From Betaproteobacteria bacterium (GTDB lineage: Bacteria; Pseudomonadota; Gammaproteobacteria; Burkholderiales; Rhodocyclaceae): 64,000 bases of DNA. The notes under the pieces are model-generated. The model was not told the origin of the DNA and searched no databases. It worked only from the letters and a program-made list of their open reading frames with translations. The stretch's first letter is position 1. The number at the start of each line of letters is the position of its first letter. Below are positions 43,065 to 53,300 of this stretch, in pieces. Location of the stretch: NCBI GenBank assembly GCA_009779265.1, contig WREP01000001.1, positions 62,001-126,000 on the forward strand. Direction: 5' to 3'. The translations under genes were made by a program, and so were the position numbers.

Positions 43065-43152
43065 GGGACACGAATTGTCCCTCTCGATGGTCAATATGCC
43101 AACCGGGCCATGTCGAGAAGCTCCGCCTGAAGCAAGCGGCGCGGAGCTTCTC
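43065..43152. promoter_or_regulatory. divergent promoter region with two inverted repeats
   Basis: GGGACA-CGAAT-TGTCCC (43065-43081) and GAGAAGCTCCGC-N14-GCGGAGCTTCTC (43115-43152). Confidence 0.55.
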
Positions 43153-43224
43153 TGACGGGGCGGGCGGTCGAGGGCGATCTTTCTTCCCCCGCCGCCAGCG
43201 GCAAGCCATCACGGGAGCAGAAAA

Positions 43225-45282
43225 ATGGACGAGAAAGAGAAACAGGTCATCCTTTATTACCTCAACAATTTGAGTAAATCATCGCTTCCCGGAAGCAAGG
43301 AGGACGACCTGCTTACTTGGGTGGAGTGGGTATCGCAAGATTTGCTCGGCAGGAATCTTGAGAAAGAATGGGATTTGCGCGGGCGCGCGTACAAGTTGGT
43401 TGTCGATGAAGATGGCCGTGAAATGTATGTGAGCCCAGACCATGGCAGCGACGAGGAAGAGGCGAAGAAATTGCCGCGCGACATGAAAACACTGCGCGGC
43501 ATCTTCGCCGGGCAAGCAATCGTCGACATTACCCGAGAGGGTTACGACAAATCCATGGATGCCCTGTTTGCCGCATTCGGCATCGAGCCTGACTTTCAGG
43601 CAGTATTGCGCTACATGACCTATGGCCAATTGCTGCCCTTGATGCGCAATTTATATTTGAAAATCACAGGCGCATACAAAGACAACAGGTTTGAGTATGG
43701 GACATTTTCCGCGGCGGCAAACGTGCCAACCTTCATTATAGAAAAGAGCTTCAATTTTGACAGTCCGCTGCTGTCAAATGGCGTCGTCATCAAGGACAAC
43801 GCGGGGAACATTGGTCTTTCCGATTCATTTCATCGAGTGCTCCGCTCTACGCATGACAGCGTGGCGGAAATAAGGAAAATCCTGCTTGGCGAACCGCCTG
43901 TTGCCACGTTGAGGCGCGACAATTTCAAATATATCGAGGATGATTACCTGCATATTCGCGCGATTCTCGGCAATGCCATCAAGGAAGGCAGGCGTGGCGT
44001 GAACATCCTGTTGTACGGCCTTCCCGGAACCGGGAAAAGCGAGCTTTGCAAGACCCTCGCCAAGGATATTGGCGTTGATCTTTACGCCATTTCGGAAAAT
44101 TCTGGCAACAACCGGGCAGCAAGGGCATCCGATCTGTCGCTGGGAGAAACCCTGCTTGCCGGCAACGCCAATGCCGTAATCATGTTCGACGAAGCGGAAG
44201 ATGTCTTTTGCGCCAATCAGTTCTCGGAAAAACAGGACTCCAAGCTCTATTTCAACCGCATTCTGGAAAGAAACAAAACGCCCGTCATCTGGATTACCAA
44301 CAACATCGAGGACATGGACGCGGCCTATATTCGCCGCTTCGCCTACGCCCTTGAAGTCAAGAAACCCGATCAGGCCGCCAAACGGACGATCTGGCAAAAC
44401 ATTTGCGCCCGCCACCACGTCGAACTTTCAGACGAGCGGATTGCCGATTACGCCCGGCGATACGATGTCGCGCCCGCCTTCATCGACACGGCGGTCGGCG
44501 CGGCTCAACTGGTTAAATCCGCCGATGCCATAGAGCGGACGATAGACAGTCTGCAAAAAGCGACGCTGGGTTACATTCCACGGAAAAAGGACGAGAGCGG
44601 CAGCCCCTTCATGCCCGAACTCCTGAATGCCGACACGGACTTGAGCGAACTGGCCGAGCGGCTGGTCAGCAAAAGCAGTCGCAGATTCTCGCTCTGCCTG
44701 TACGGCGCGCCGGGAACCGGCAAATCCGCCTTCGCCCGCCATCTGGCCGAATTACTGGGCCTGGAAGTCATCCAAAAACGCGCCAGCGACCTGATGAGCC
44801 GCTGGGTGGGCGGAACGGAAAGAAACATCGCGCAAGCCTTCAACGAAGCCCACGCGGCAAGAGCCATGCTGATATTCGACGAGGCCGACAGCTTTTTGCG
44901 CGATCGCAAAGGCGCCCATCATGGTTGGGAAATATCGCAGGTCAACGAAATGCTGACCTGGATGGAAAGCCATCCCTACCCCTTTATTTGCACGACCAAT
45001 CTCATGCAGGAGTTGGACGAGGCAAGCCTGCGCCGTTTCACCTTCAAGGTTGAATACGGCTTTTTGAAATTGGCGCAGGTCGAGCTTGCGTTCAGGCACT
45101 TCTTCGGAGCCGAGGCCGAAATGCCACTATCGCACCTCACCCACCTCACACCCGGAGATTTCGCGGTGGTCAAGGGCAAACAGGATATCCTCGACATCAC
45201 CGACAAGCCCGAGCTTGTCCGTATGCTGGAGCTGGAGCAGGCGGCGAAGGGGGTCAGGATGGGGAGGATGGGGTTTGTGTGA
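43225..45282 (+). CDS. tandem AAA+ ATPase (two AAA modules)
   Basis: Walker A GLPGTGKSELC and GAPGTGKSAFA; Walker B AVIMFDEAEDVF and AMLIFDEADSFL. Confidence 0.9.
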   Translation: MDEKEKQVILYYLNNLSKSSLPGSKEDDLLTWVEWVSQDLLGRNLEKEWDLRGRAYKLVVDEDGREMYVSPDHGSDEEEAKKLPRDMKTLRGIFAGQAIVDITREGYDKSMDALFAAFGIEPDFQAVLRYMTYGQLLPLMRNLYLKITGAYKDNRFEYGTFSAAANVPTFIIEKSFNFDSPLLSNGVVIKDNAGNIGLSDSFHRVLRSTHDSVAEIRKILLGEPPVATLRRDNFKYIEDDYLHIRAILGNAIKEGRRGVNILLYGLPGTGKSELCKTLAKDIGVDLYAISENSGNNRAARASDLSLGETLLAGNANAVIMFDEAEDVFCANQFSEKQDSKLYFNRILERNKTPVIWITNNIEDMDAAYIRRFAYALEVKKPDQAAKRTIWQNICARHHVELSDERIADYARRYDVAPAFIDTAVGAAQLVKSADAIERTIDSLQKATLGYIPRKKDESGSPFMPELLNADTDLSELAERLVSKSSRRFSLCLYGAPGTGKSAFARHLAELLGLEVIQKRASDLMSRWVGGTERNIAQAFNEAHAARAMLIFDEADSFLRDRKGAHHGWEISQVNEMLTWMESHPYPFICTTNLMQELDEASLRRFTFKVEYGFLKLAQVELAFRHFFGAEAEMPLSHLTHLTPGDFAVVKGKQDILDITDKPELVRMLELEQAAKGVRMGRMGFV

Positions 45283-45438
45283 GGATGCTCCGTCAGACAC
45301 ATGTATGATCTTGATGTATGCTGCATAGTGCATCCCACACATCATTCGCATCCCGCCGCAAGAAAGAAGGATGGGTTATGATATGTGATTCTTCAACCCA
45401 AGAAGTTGCAATCTCAACCATTGAAAGGCTGGAGTAAA

Positions 45439-46149
45439 ATGAAAACAGAATTGTTTTTGCACGCCTCGAAATTCCAAGGGTTTAATGATCGTAATGGTAT
45501 CTTTTTGTGTGGGTACGAATGGGGAGGTGACGATGGCGGCGATAACCCGGATTTGGTGGATCGCCTGCGAAATATTCAGCACACATTTTCCAATAAAGCG
45601 CTGGCTAATGGAAACGTAGCGTTAAATTGGAAATATGACCGAAACATTATAAAGTGGTTCAGGCTGTGGGGGCACCCTTTATCAACTGACGCACTTGGCG
45701 GCGATTTTGAAAAGACTATTGTTCAGAACAATTGGTGCGACACCCAAGCCAAACACATGAAGGGCGTTGACATTTCGAAGAAATTACTTGAGCAGAAGCA
45801 TGTCGACAATTTTCTCTCTATCGTGGAGGCACTGCGGCCCAAAGTGATATTCCTTTTTGGCATCAGACAAATTGAATGCCTGCAATCTCCTAAAATCCTT
45901 TCACGACTCGAGTCAATCGTTGGTAAGTGCCAAGTGTATAAGCAACCTAATATCAAACCTTTCCCTTGTGGTAGAAAATTCAGGGTAGGGTTCCAGACAT
46001 TTGAAAATGTCGAAGTCGTCGGCTTGCCACACCCAAGCGGCAGCATAGGGATGCAGGATGACTACATAGCCTCGTTCAAAAACGAAATTGGAGGGATTTT
46101 GTCTGAATTCAAAAAATCGAAAGGGATAAAATCGCGGGAGGATGGGTAG
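45439..46149 (+). CDS. uracil-DNA-glycosylase-fold-like protein 1
   Basis: IFLCGYEWGGDDGGDN ... VIFLFGIRQIECL ... VVGLPHPSGSIG. Confidence 0.5.
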   Translation: MKTELFLHASKFQGFNDRNGIFLCGYEWGGDDGGDNPDLVDRLRNIQHTFSNKALANGNVALNWKYDRNIIKWFRLWGHPLSTDALGGDFEKTIVQNNWCDTQAKHMKGVDISKKLLEQKHVDNFLSIVEALRPKVIFLFGIRQIECLQSPKILSRLESIVGKCQVYKQPNIKPFPCGRKFRVGFQTFENVEVVGLPHPSGSIGMQDDYIASFKNEIGGILSEFKKSKGIKSREDG

Positions 46150-46193
46150 AGCGCGGGTAGGATGGGCAGAGTGAGGCGAAACCCACCCTACGG
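46141..46193. repeat. GTAGGATGGG(T/C)AGAG...CGAAACCCA palindromic repeat, copy 1
   Basis: GATGGGTAGAGCGCGGGTAGGATGGGCAGAGTGAGGCGAAACCCACCCTACGG. Confidence 0.75.
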
Positions 46194-46260
46194 CTCCTAT
46201 TTACATGCAACCTGGGTGGCGCAAACTGCTCACGCGCAATCAACATAGGAGGATCAGCAC

Positions 46261-46908
46261 ATGAAGCACATTCAGGACTTCGTTCACTTTTCAGAGAAGA
46301 CTCTTTCCTCCATTTTGAACGAAATCGGGGGAACTCTCTATAGCTCAAAGGATTCCCTCAAACGTGGAGATATTTACATATTGGGTATTAACCCGGGCGG
46401 AGAAGGAGGCCAAACAATTGGAGACAATTTAAAGGAACTGCCTCAAAGGACACGGAATGCTTATCTGGATGAGGCTTGGGAATGGCCTCTCGGCCAAGCT
46501 CCTTTGCAGAGGCACATAAAACGGCTTGCTGACGCCCTTGGCTATGATTTGAGAGATGTGTGTGCCAGCAATTTGATATTCAAACAAAGCCGCAACGAGA
46601 GCGGCGTAAATAATAAAGACGCCGATACTTGTTGGCCTGTTCATGAGAAAATCCTGAAGATTGTTCAGCCAAAATTGATCTTGGCATTTGGAAACACTCC
46701 TTACGACTACCTGAATAAAAAACTTAATACAATGCACTCACCAGAGGAGTTGTTTCAGCCAGCGCATGGAAAACGGAAGTGCCGCGCATTCAAGGGCTAT
46801 CTACCAGAAACAGGCTTATCATTTTTTGTTGTTGGAATCCCTCATATGAGCCGGTACGACCCTGCAAAAAGGGGAGATATAATACGTTGGTTAAAATCCA
46901 TGCTTTGA
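46261..46908 (+). CDS. uracil-DNA-glycosylase-fold-like protein 2
   Basis: IYILGINPGGEGGQT ... LILAFGNTPYDYL ... VVGIPHMSRYDP. Confidence 0.55.
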   Translation: MKHIQDFVHFSEKTLSSILNEIGGTLYSSKDSLKRGDIYILGINPGGEGGQTIGDNLKELPQRTRNAYLDEAWEWPLGQAPLQRHIKRLADALGYDLRDVCASNLIFKQSRNESGVNNKDADTCWPVHEKILKIVQPKLILAFGNTPYDYLNKKLNTMHSPEELFQPAHGKRKCRAFKGYLPETGLSFFVVGIPHMSRYDPAKRGDIIRWLKSML

Positions 46909-46947
46909 ATAGCACGTGGTCGCTCAGGTGACATTGCCATTAGCGCG

Positions 46948-47033
46948 GTAGGATGGGTAGAGCAAAGCGAAACCCATCAAAAAAACCGTTGCGCCTTGTA
47001 ACGATGGGTTTCGCTTCGCTCTACCCATCCTAC
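46948..47033. repeat. GTAGGATGGGTAGAG palindromic repeat, copy 2
   Basis: GTAGGATGGGTAGAGCAAAGCGAAACCCATC ... GATGGGTTTCGCTTCGCTCTACCCATCCTAC. Confidence 0.88.
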
Positions 47034-47083
47034 AGTTCTTGGATTGCGCGGGGGAATACGCCCAATAAGTGCCAAAGCGGTTT

Positions 47084-47521
47084 TCAGGCGTCTTTCAGCC
47101 TGTCAAGCAACTTTTTATGTTTAATTGCCTGCTCTCTGGCTGCTTCACTCCAGGAAAGATCTGCTGCCAGAACCTTTCTCATCCCGTTGGCCTGCGGCGC
47201 CGACACCACGCCGGCCCGCTCCATCCGTACGAGCAGGCGGTGGGCGCGGTTGTAACCGATGCACAGATGGCGTTGCACCAGCGAAATCGAAGCATGGCGG
47301 TGCTGGCGCACCAGATCGCAAGCCCGGTCGTACAAGGGATCGGATTGGGCGTCGCCGTTCTGGTTTTCGGTCACGCGCGGCGCTTCATGCTTGCCGTCAG
47401 AAACAGTCATGTCACGATTTTGAGCCATTGCGGCGGAAGCTTTTCCGACCAGCGCGCTGGCAAACAGCGTGCGCACGAAAGTCCGGCGCGATGTTTTGGG
47501 GACGGCAGGTAATGTTGGCAT
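47084..47521 (-). CDS. orphan FtsK gamma-domain protein
   Basis: [58 protein letters not shown]. Confidence 0.82.
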   Translation of the reverse strand: MPTLPAVPKTSRRTFVRTLFASALVGKASAAMAQNRDMTVSDGKHEAPRVTENQNGDAQSDPLYDRACDLVRQHRHASISLVQRHLCIGYNRAHRLLVRMERAGVVSAPQANGMRKVLAADLSWSEAAREQAIKHKKLLDRLKDA

Positions 47522-47615
47522 GGGAAGTCTCCTTTCGGTGGTGCATGAAAGGTAGTCCTCCAGAGGGTCAGTCCTTGTCCCTCTGCGGCAAGTAGCGCCA
47601 TGAGAGCGCTGACCC

Positions 47616-48383
47616 CTATTTCCCACTTCCGATCAAATCCGCCAGTGCTTTCCTGGTTAGTTTGAGGGTGACTGGTCTGTTGTGGAAGGATGAATACGCC
47701 AGCACCCTCTTCAACGCTCCTTCCAGTTCGCGGACGTTGGAGCGCAGGTGCTTGGCGATGAAGAGGGCCACTTCGTCCTGAAGTAGGATGCCTTCGGCCT
47801 CGGCTTTCTTTTGCAGGACGGTGATGCGCATTTCCAGTTCGGGCGGCTCGATCTGCACTGTCAGGCCACAGTCGAAGCGGGTCACCAGGCGCTTGTCAAG
47901 GCCATTGATATTCTTCGGATAGGTATCGCAGGTGATAACGATCTGCTTGTGCGCTTCGATCAACGCATTGAAAAGAAAGATGAATTCCTCCTGAGTGCGG
48001 CTCTTGCCGCTGAAGAAGCGCACATCGTCAAGCAGCAGCACGTCGAGCGAGCGATAAAGGCGCTTGAAACTGTCGAAGGATTTTTGTTGGTAGGCGCGAA
48101 CCACGTCTGAGTAATAGTCATCGGCATGAACGTAACGCACCGCCTTGCCCGGATTCTCGTCGATGATGGTATTGCCGATGGCGTGGATCAGGTGGGTTTT
48201 GCCAAGGCCCGTGCCGCCATAGATGAACAGCGGGTTGTAAACGGCGCCCGGATTATGGGCGACTTGGACGGCGGCAGCGTGGGCGAGGTCGTTGGCCTTG
48301 CCAATCACCAGATTGTCGAAGTTGAAGGTCGGGATCAAGCGCGATTTTTCGTAATCGCTGCCACGACGCGATGTTTGGGGCAT
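47616..48383 (-). CDS. truncated DnaA-like AAA+ protein (no domain IV)
   Basis: [52 protein letters not shown]...; ends right after domain III. Confidence 0.88.
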   Translation of the reverse strand: MPQTSRRGSDYEKSRLIPTFNFDNLVIGKANDLAHAAAVQVAHNPGAVYNPLFIYGGTGLGKTHLIHAIGNTIIDENPGKAVRYVHADDYYSDVVRAYQQKSFDSFKRLYRSLDVLLLDDVRFFSGKSRTQEEFIFLFNALIEAHKQIVITCDTYPKNINGLDKRLVTRFDCGLTVQIEPPELEMRITVLQKKAEAEGILLQDEVALFIAKHLRSNVRELEGALKRVLAYSSFHNRPVTLKLTRKALADLIGSGK

Positions 48384-48483
48384 TGGAAGTCTCCTCGACA
48401 GAAATGGAACAGCCCGTTCCTTATGAAGGAAAGGCTAGACTTCCAAGAGAACATTCCTTGTCCCCCTGCGGGGTCGGACCACA

Positions 48484-49959
48484 TCACTCCGCCGCTTCCG
48501 CCACCTCCCAACCTCCCCCAACCGCCTTGATCAGCCCAACGCTGGCCGCCAGGCGGCGGTTGCGGATATTGAGGAGGGTGTTTTCGGCATTGAGCAGGGT
48601 GGTTTGCGCCTGCACGACATCGAGGTAGCTGACGGTGCCGGCGCGGTACTGGTTGCTGACGATGGTGAGCGAGGTGTTGGCGGCGTCGCGGGCTGCTTGC
48701 TGGACTTGTTGTTCTTCGGCGAGGACGCGCAGGGCGACGAGGTTGTCTTCGACTTCCTGGAAGGCGGCGAGGACGGTTTGGCGGTAGGTGGCGACTTCGG
48801 CGTCCCAGGCGGCTTCGGCGCCGCGTTTGGCGGCGCTGCGGGCGCCAGCGTCGAAGAGGGTGGCGGCGAGTTGCGGGCCGAACGACCAGATGCGGTTGGG
48901 CAGCGTCAGCCAGTCGGCGAAGGTGGGCGATTGATAGCCGCCTTGCGCGCCCAGGGTGAGGCTGGGGAAGAAGGCGGCGACGGCGACGCCGATCCGGGCA
49001 TTGGCGGCGGCCATGCGGCGCTCAGCGGCGGCGATGTCGGGGCGGCGTTGCAAGAGGGTGGAAGGCAGGCCGGCGGGAACTTCCGGCGCGGTTTCGCTGA
49101 GCGGTCCGGCGGCGAGCGCGAAATCCGCTGGCGCCTTGCCGACGAGCAGCGCGATGGCGTGTTCGGTCTGGGCGCGTGAGAGGCCGCTGTCGAGCAGACT
49201 GGCGCGGGCCGATTGCAACTGGCTGTCGGCCTGGGCGACGTCGGCCGGGGTAACGACGCCGCTGGCCAGCCGGTTGCGCGTGATTTGCAGGGCGCGTTCG
49301 TAGGCTTGCGTGGTTTCAGTGAGCAGTTGTTGTTGGGCATCCAGCGCCCGCAACTGGAAATAGCTGGCGGCAAGCTGCGCCCGCGCCGCCAGACGGGCGG
49401 CCTCGAAATCCGCCGCGCTGGCTTCTTCCGCCGCGCTGGCGGCTTCGCGGCTGCGGCGCAGGCCGCCCCATACATCGAGTTCCCAGGCGGCGCTGAGCAT
49501 GGCGCTGTGGCTGTTGCGTATGCCGGTGTCCGCGCCGCTGCGGGCGCGGGTTTTGCCAACGCTGGCCCCAACAGTCGGCCACAGCGCGGCCCCGGCCTGG
49601 GCGGTGAGTTCGCGCGCTTGGCGGTAGCGGGCTTCGGCGATCTGGATGGTGTAGTTGTCGATGTCGACGCGGCGCATCAAATCGTCGAGCGTGGCGTCGC
49701 CGAATACCGCCCACCAGTTGCCGCGCGGCAGATCGTCTTGCGGCGTGGCGGGCTGCCAGCCGTTGGCCTCTTTGTAGGCTTGTGGCGTTGGGGCGTCCGG
49801 CTTGACGTAATCGGGGCCGACGGCGCAGGCGGTGAGGAGCAGGGTCGCGGCGAGGGAAACGAAAAAACGTCGCCGCGACGGGCTGATGCGCCCCTCCCCC
49901 CTCGCGGGGGAGGGGTCGGGGGAGAGGGGGAGGTGGCAAGGGAGACAGTGGTCCAGCAT
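48484..49959 (-). CDS. efflux outer-membrane lipoprotein (NodT/TolC family)
   Basis: TACAVGPDYVKPDAPTP; start in repeat copy C. Confidence 0.87.
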   Translation of the reverse strand: MLDHCLPCHLPLSPDPSPARGEGRISPSRRRFFVSLAATLLLTACAVGPDYVKPDAPTPQAYKEANGWQPATPQDDLPRGNWWAVFGDATLDDLMRRVDIDNYTIQIAEARYRQARELTAQAGAALWPTVGASVGKTRARSGADTGIRNSHSAMLSAAWELDVWGGLRRSREAASAAEEASAADFEAARLAARAQLAASYFQLRALDAQQQLLTETTQAYERALQITRNRLASGVVTPADVAQADSQLQSARASLLDSGLSRAQTEHAIALLVGKAPADFALAAGPLSETAPEVPAGLPSTLLQRRPDIAAAERRMAAANARIGVAVAAFFPSLTLGAQGGYQSPTFADWLTLPNRIWSFGPQLAATLFDAGARSAAKRGAEAAWDAEVATYRQTVLAAFQEVEDNLVALRVLAEEQQVQQAARDAANTSLTIVSNQYRAGTVSYLDVVQAQTTLLNAENTLLNIRNRRLAASVGLIKAVGGGWEVAEAAE

Positions 49960-50214
49960 GTGTCCGGTCTGTACAGGGGCTAGGGAAAGGGAGGAGTGGC
50001 GGGGAATGCGCCTTTCTCCGGTGAACCTCCCCCTCTCCCCAACCCCTCTCCCGCGAGGGGAGAGGGGCTTCAAGGGCGCAGATTGAGCCTTTTGCGATAA
50101 CCCCCTTGCGGGGAGAGGGTCGGGGTGAGGGGCTGTGGCGTGAAATTCCGCGCAAGCATTCTGATAACCGACACCCCTCACCCTGGCCCTCTCCCCGCCA
50201 AGCGGGGCGAGGGA
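49891..50214. repeat. G/C-rich hairpin repeat family 1, copy C
   Basis: CCCCTCCCCCCTCGCGGGGGAGGGG..GGGAGAGGGGGAGGT ... CCTCCCCCTCTCCCCAACCCCTCTCCCGCGAGGGGAGAGGGG + further CTCACCC/GGGTGAG arms. Confidence 0.8.
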
Positions 50215-50362
50215 ATACGGGGAGCGGGGAGTTTTTCGCTCTGCGCATTTATGAGATTGCCTTGGGGAGAGGAATTGCCCCACTCGCCGAAGAACAGCCA
50301 TCGTGTGAAGCCAAGCTGTTTTGGCGCGGGGCGGGATGATGAGCACGGTTTTCATGTCGGTT

Positions 50363-53300
50363 TTACAGTGCGGCGGGCTGCGGTTCGGGAGTGTGCCGGG
50401 CGGCGCGGCGGCGTTCGTTCCAGAGGCGCAGGCGGTCGAGGTAGAGGTAGACGACGGGCGTGGTGTAGAGGGTGAGTAACTGGCTGATGAGCAGGCCGCC
50501 GACGATGGCGATGCCGAGCGGCTGGCGCATTTCGGCGCCTTCGCCGTAGGCGACGGCGAGCGGCACGGCGCCGAAGAGGGCGGCCATGGTGGTCATCATG
50601 ATCGGGCGAAAGCGCAGTACGGCGGCTTGATAGATGGCGTCGCGGCTGGAGAGCTTTTGCTCGCGTTCGGCGGAGAGCGCGAAGTCGATCATCATGATGG
50701 CGTTTTTCTTGACGATGCCGATGAGCAGCAGCACGGCGATGAGGGCGATGATGGAGAACTCGGTATTGAACAGCATCAGCGCCAGTAGCGCGCCGACGCC
50801 AGCGGATGGCAGGGTAGAAAGAATGGTGATGGGGTGGATGAGGCTTTCATACAGGATGCCGAGCACGAGATAGACGGCGATGAGAGCGGTGAGGATGAGA
50901 ATCGGCTGGCTCTCCAGCGATTGCTGGAACACCCTGGCCGTGCCCTGGAAATTGCCATGCACCGAGCTCGGCACGCCGATGCGCGCCATGGCATCGGCGA
51001 CGGCGTTGGTGGCTTCCGACAGCGAAACATTGGGCGAGAGATTGAAGGAAATGGTGCTGGCGACAAACTGGCCTTGATGGCTGACGGAGAGCGGCGTCTT
51101 GTCCGGCCGCCATTTGGCGATGGCGGCGAGCGGCACGGCCAGTCCGCCGGGCGCGATGACGTAGGTGTCATGCAGCGTTTCCGGGCTTTCCAGATAGCGC
51201 GGCGCGAATTCCATGACGACGCGGTACTGGTTGAGCGGATTGTAGATGGTCGATACCTGGCGCTGGCCGAAGGCGTCGTTGAGGATGGAATCCACCTGCC
51301 GCGCAGTGAGGCCGAGGCGGTAGGCGGCGTCGCGGTCGACTTCGAGCGTCGTCTGGATGCCGCCTTCCTGCTGGTCGGTGTTGACGTCTTGCAATTCCGC
51401 CAGTTGTGACAGCGCGATGCGGATTTTCGGCTCCCATTCGCGCAGAACGGGCAGTTCGTCGGCTTGCAGGGTGTATTGATATTGGGCGTTGCCCTGGCGG
51501 CCGCCAACGCGGATATCCTGCTCCGATTGCAGGAAAAGCTGCGCCCCGGGAATGACCGCCGTTTGGCTGCGCAGCCGGTTGATGACCTGATCGGCGCTGT
51601 CCTTGCGCTCGCTGCGCGGCTTCAGGCCGACGAACACGAAGCCGCTGTTGCGCTGGCCGCCGCCGGTGTAGGCGGTGACGACATCGACCGCCGGGTCCTG
51701 ACGCACGATCTCAACGAAAGCCGTCATTTTTTGCCGCATCGCCTGAAAGGAAATGGCTTGGTCGGCCTGCACGAAGCCTCGCATGCGGCCGGTGTCCTGC
51801 TGCGGGAAAAAGCCCTTGGGCACGATGACGTAAAGCACCACATTGAGGACGATGGTGGCGAACAGGGTAAGCATGACGAGGCGCGGATGGCGCAGGGCCA
51901 CGGTCAGGGTGCTGGCGTAACCGGCCGCCAGACGTTCGAGAAAATGCCCGATGGCGCGGGCGATACGGCCTTCCCGGCGTTCGCGCCGGGCTTTTAACAG
52001 GCGCGAGCACATCGCTGGCGTGGTCGTCAGCGAAACCAGCAGCGAGACGAAAATGGCCACCGAGAGAACGAGGGCGAATTCGCGGAAGAGTCGGCCGACG
52101 ATGCCGCCCATGGCCATGATCGGGATAAAGACGGCAACCAGCGACAGGCTGATCGACAGCACCGTGAAGCCGACCTCGCGCGCGCCGCGCAGGGCGGCTT
52201 CGCGCGGGGTCATGCCGGCCTCGATATGGCGCGAGATGTTTTCGAGAACGACGATGGCGTCGTCGACGACGAAACCGGTGGCGACGGTCAGGGCCATCAG
52301 CGACAAATTGTTGAGCGAGAAACCGGCGAGGTACATGACGCCGAAGGTGCCAACCAGCGAAACCGGCACCGCCACGCTCGGAATCAGGGTGGCGCGACCA
52401 TTACGCAGGAACAGGAAAACGACGAGGATGACCAGGGCGATGGAAATCATCAACGTCAATTCCACGTCGCGCAGCGAGGCGCGGATGGTGGTGGTGCGAT
52501 CCTGCGCCACTTCCAGATCGACCGCCGCCGGAATCGAGGCGCGCAATTGCGGCAGCAGCGCCTTGACGCGATCCACCGTGTCGATGATGTTGGCCCCCGG
52601 CTGGCGGTTGAGGATGAGCAGCACCGAAGGCCGGCCATTGACCATGCCGGCGTTGCGCACATCCTGCACCGAGTCGATGACTTCGGCGACATCGCCGAGA
52701 CGCACCGGGGCGTTGTTTTTCCACGAAACGATGAGCGGCATGTATTCCGCCGCCGTGCGCGCCTGATCGTTGGCCTCGATCTGCCAGCGGCGCGTGTCGT
52801 TTTCGACGAGGCCCTTGGGCCGGTTGGCATTGGTCGCCACGATGGCGTTGCGCACCGCCTCCAGCGAAATGCCGGCGTGGGTCAGCGCCAGCGGGTCGAG
52901 TTCGACACGCACCGCCGGCAACGAACTGCCGCCCACGCTTACCTGACCGATGCCATTCACCTGCGACAGCTTCTGCGCCAGAACGGTCGAAGCCACGTCG
53001 TACATCTGGCCCTGCGTCATCGTCGCCGACGTGAGGGTGAGGATCATGATCGGCGCGTCGGCCGGATTCACCTTGCGGTAGGTCGGGTTGTTCGGCAGGC
53101 TGCTCGGCAACAGGCCCCTCGCCGCGTTGAGCGCCGCCTGCACGTCGCGCGCCGCGCCGTCGATGTCGCGGTTCAAGTCGAACTGAATGACCACGCGCGA
53201 ACTACCGAGCGAACTCGACGAGGTCATCTCGGTAATGCCGGCGATGCGGCCGAGCGCCCGTTCCAGCGGCGTCGCCACGGTTGCCGCCATGGTTTCCGGG

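Noticed and set aside
35768-47083. tRNA gene or integrase driving the hotspot
   Set aside because: No tRNA cloverleaf and no tyrosine/serine recombinase ORF recognised in this interval; the target appears to be a protein-gene 3' end.
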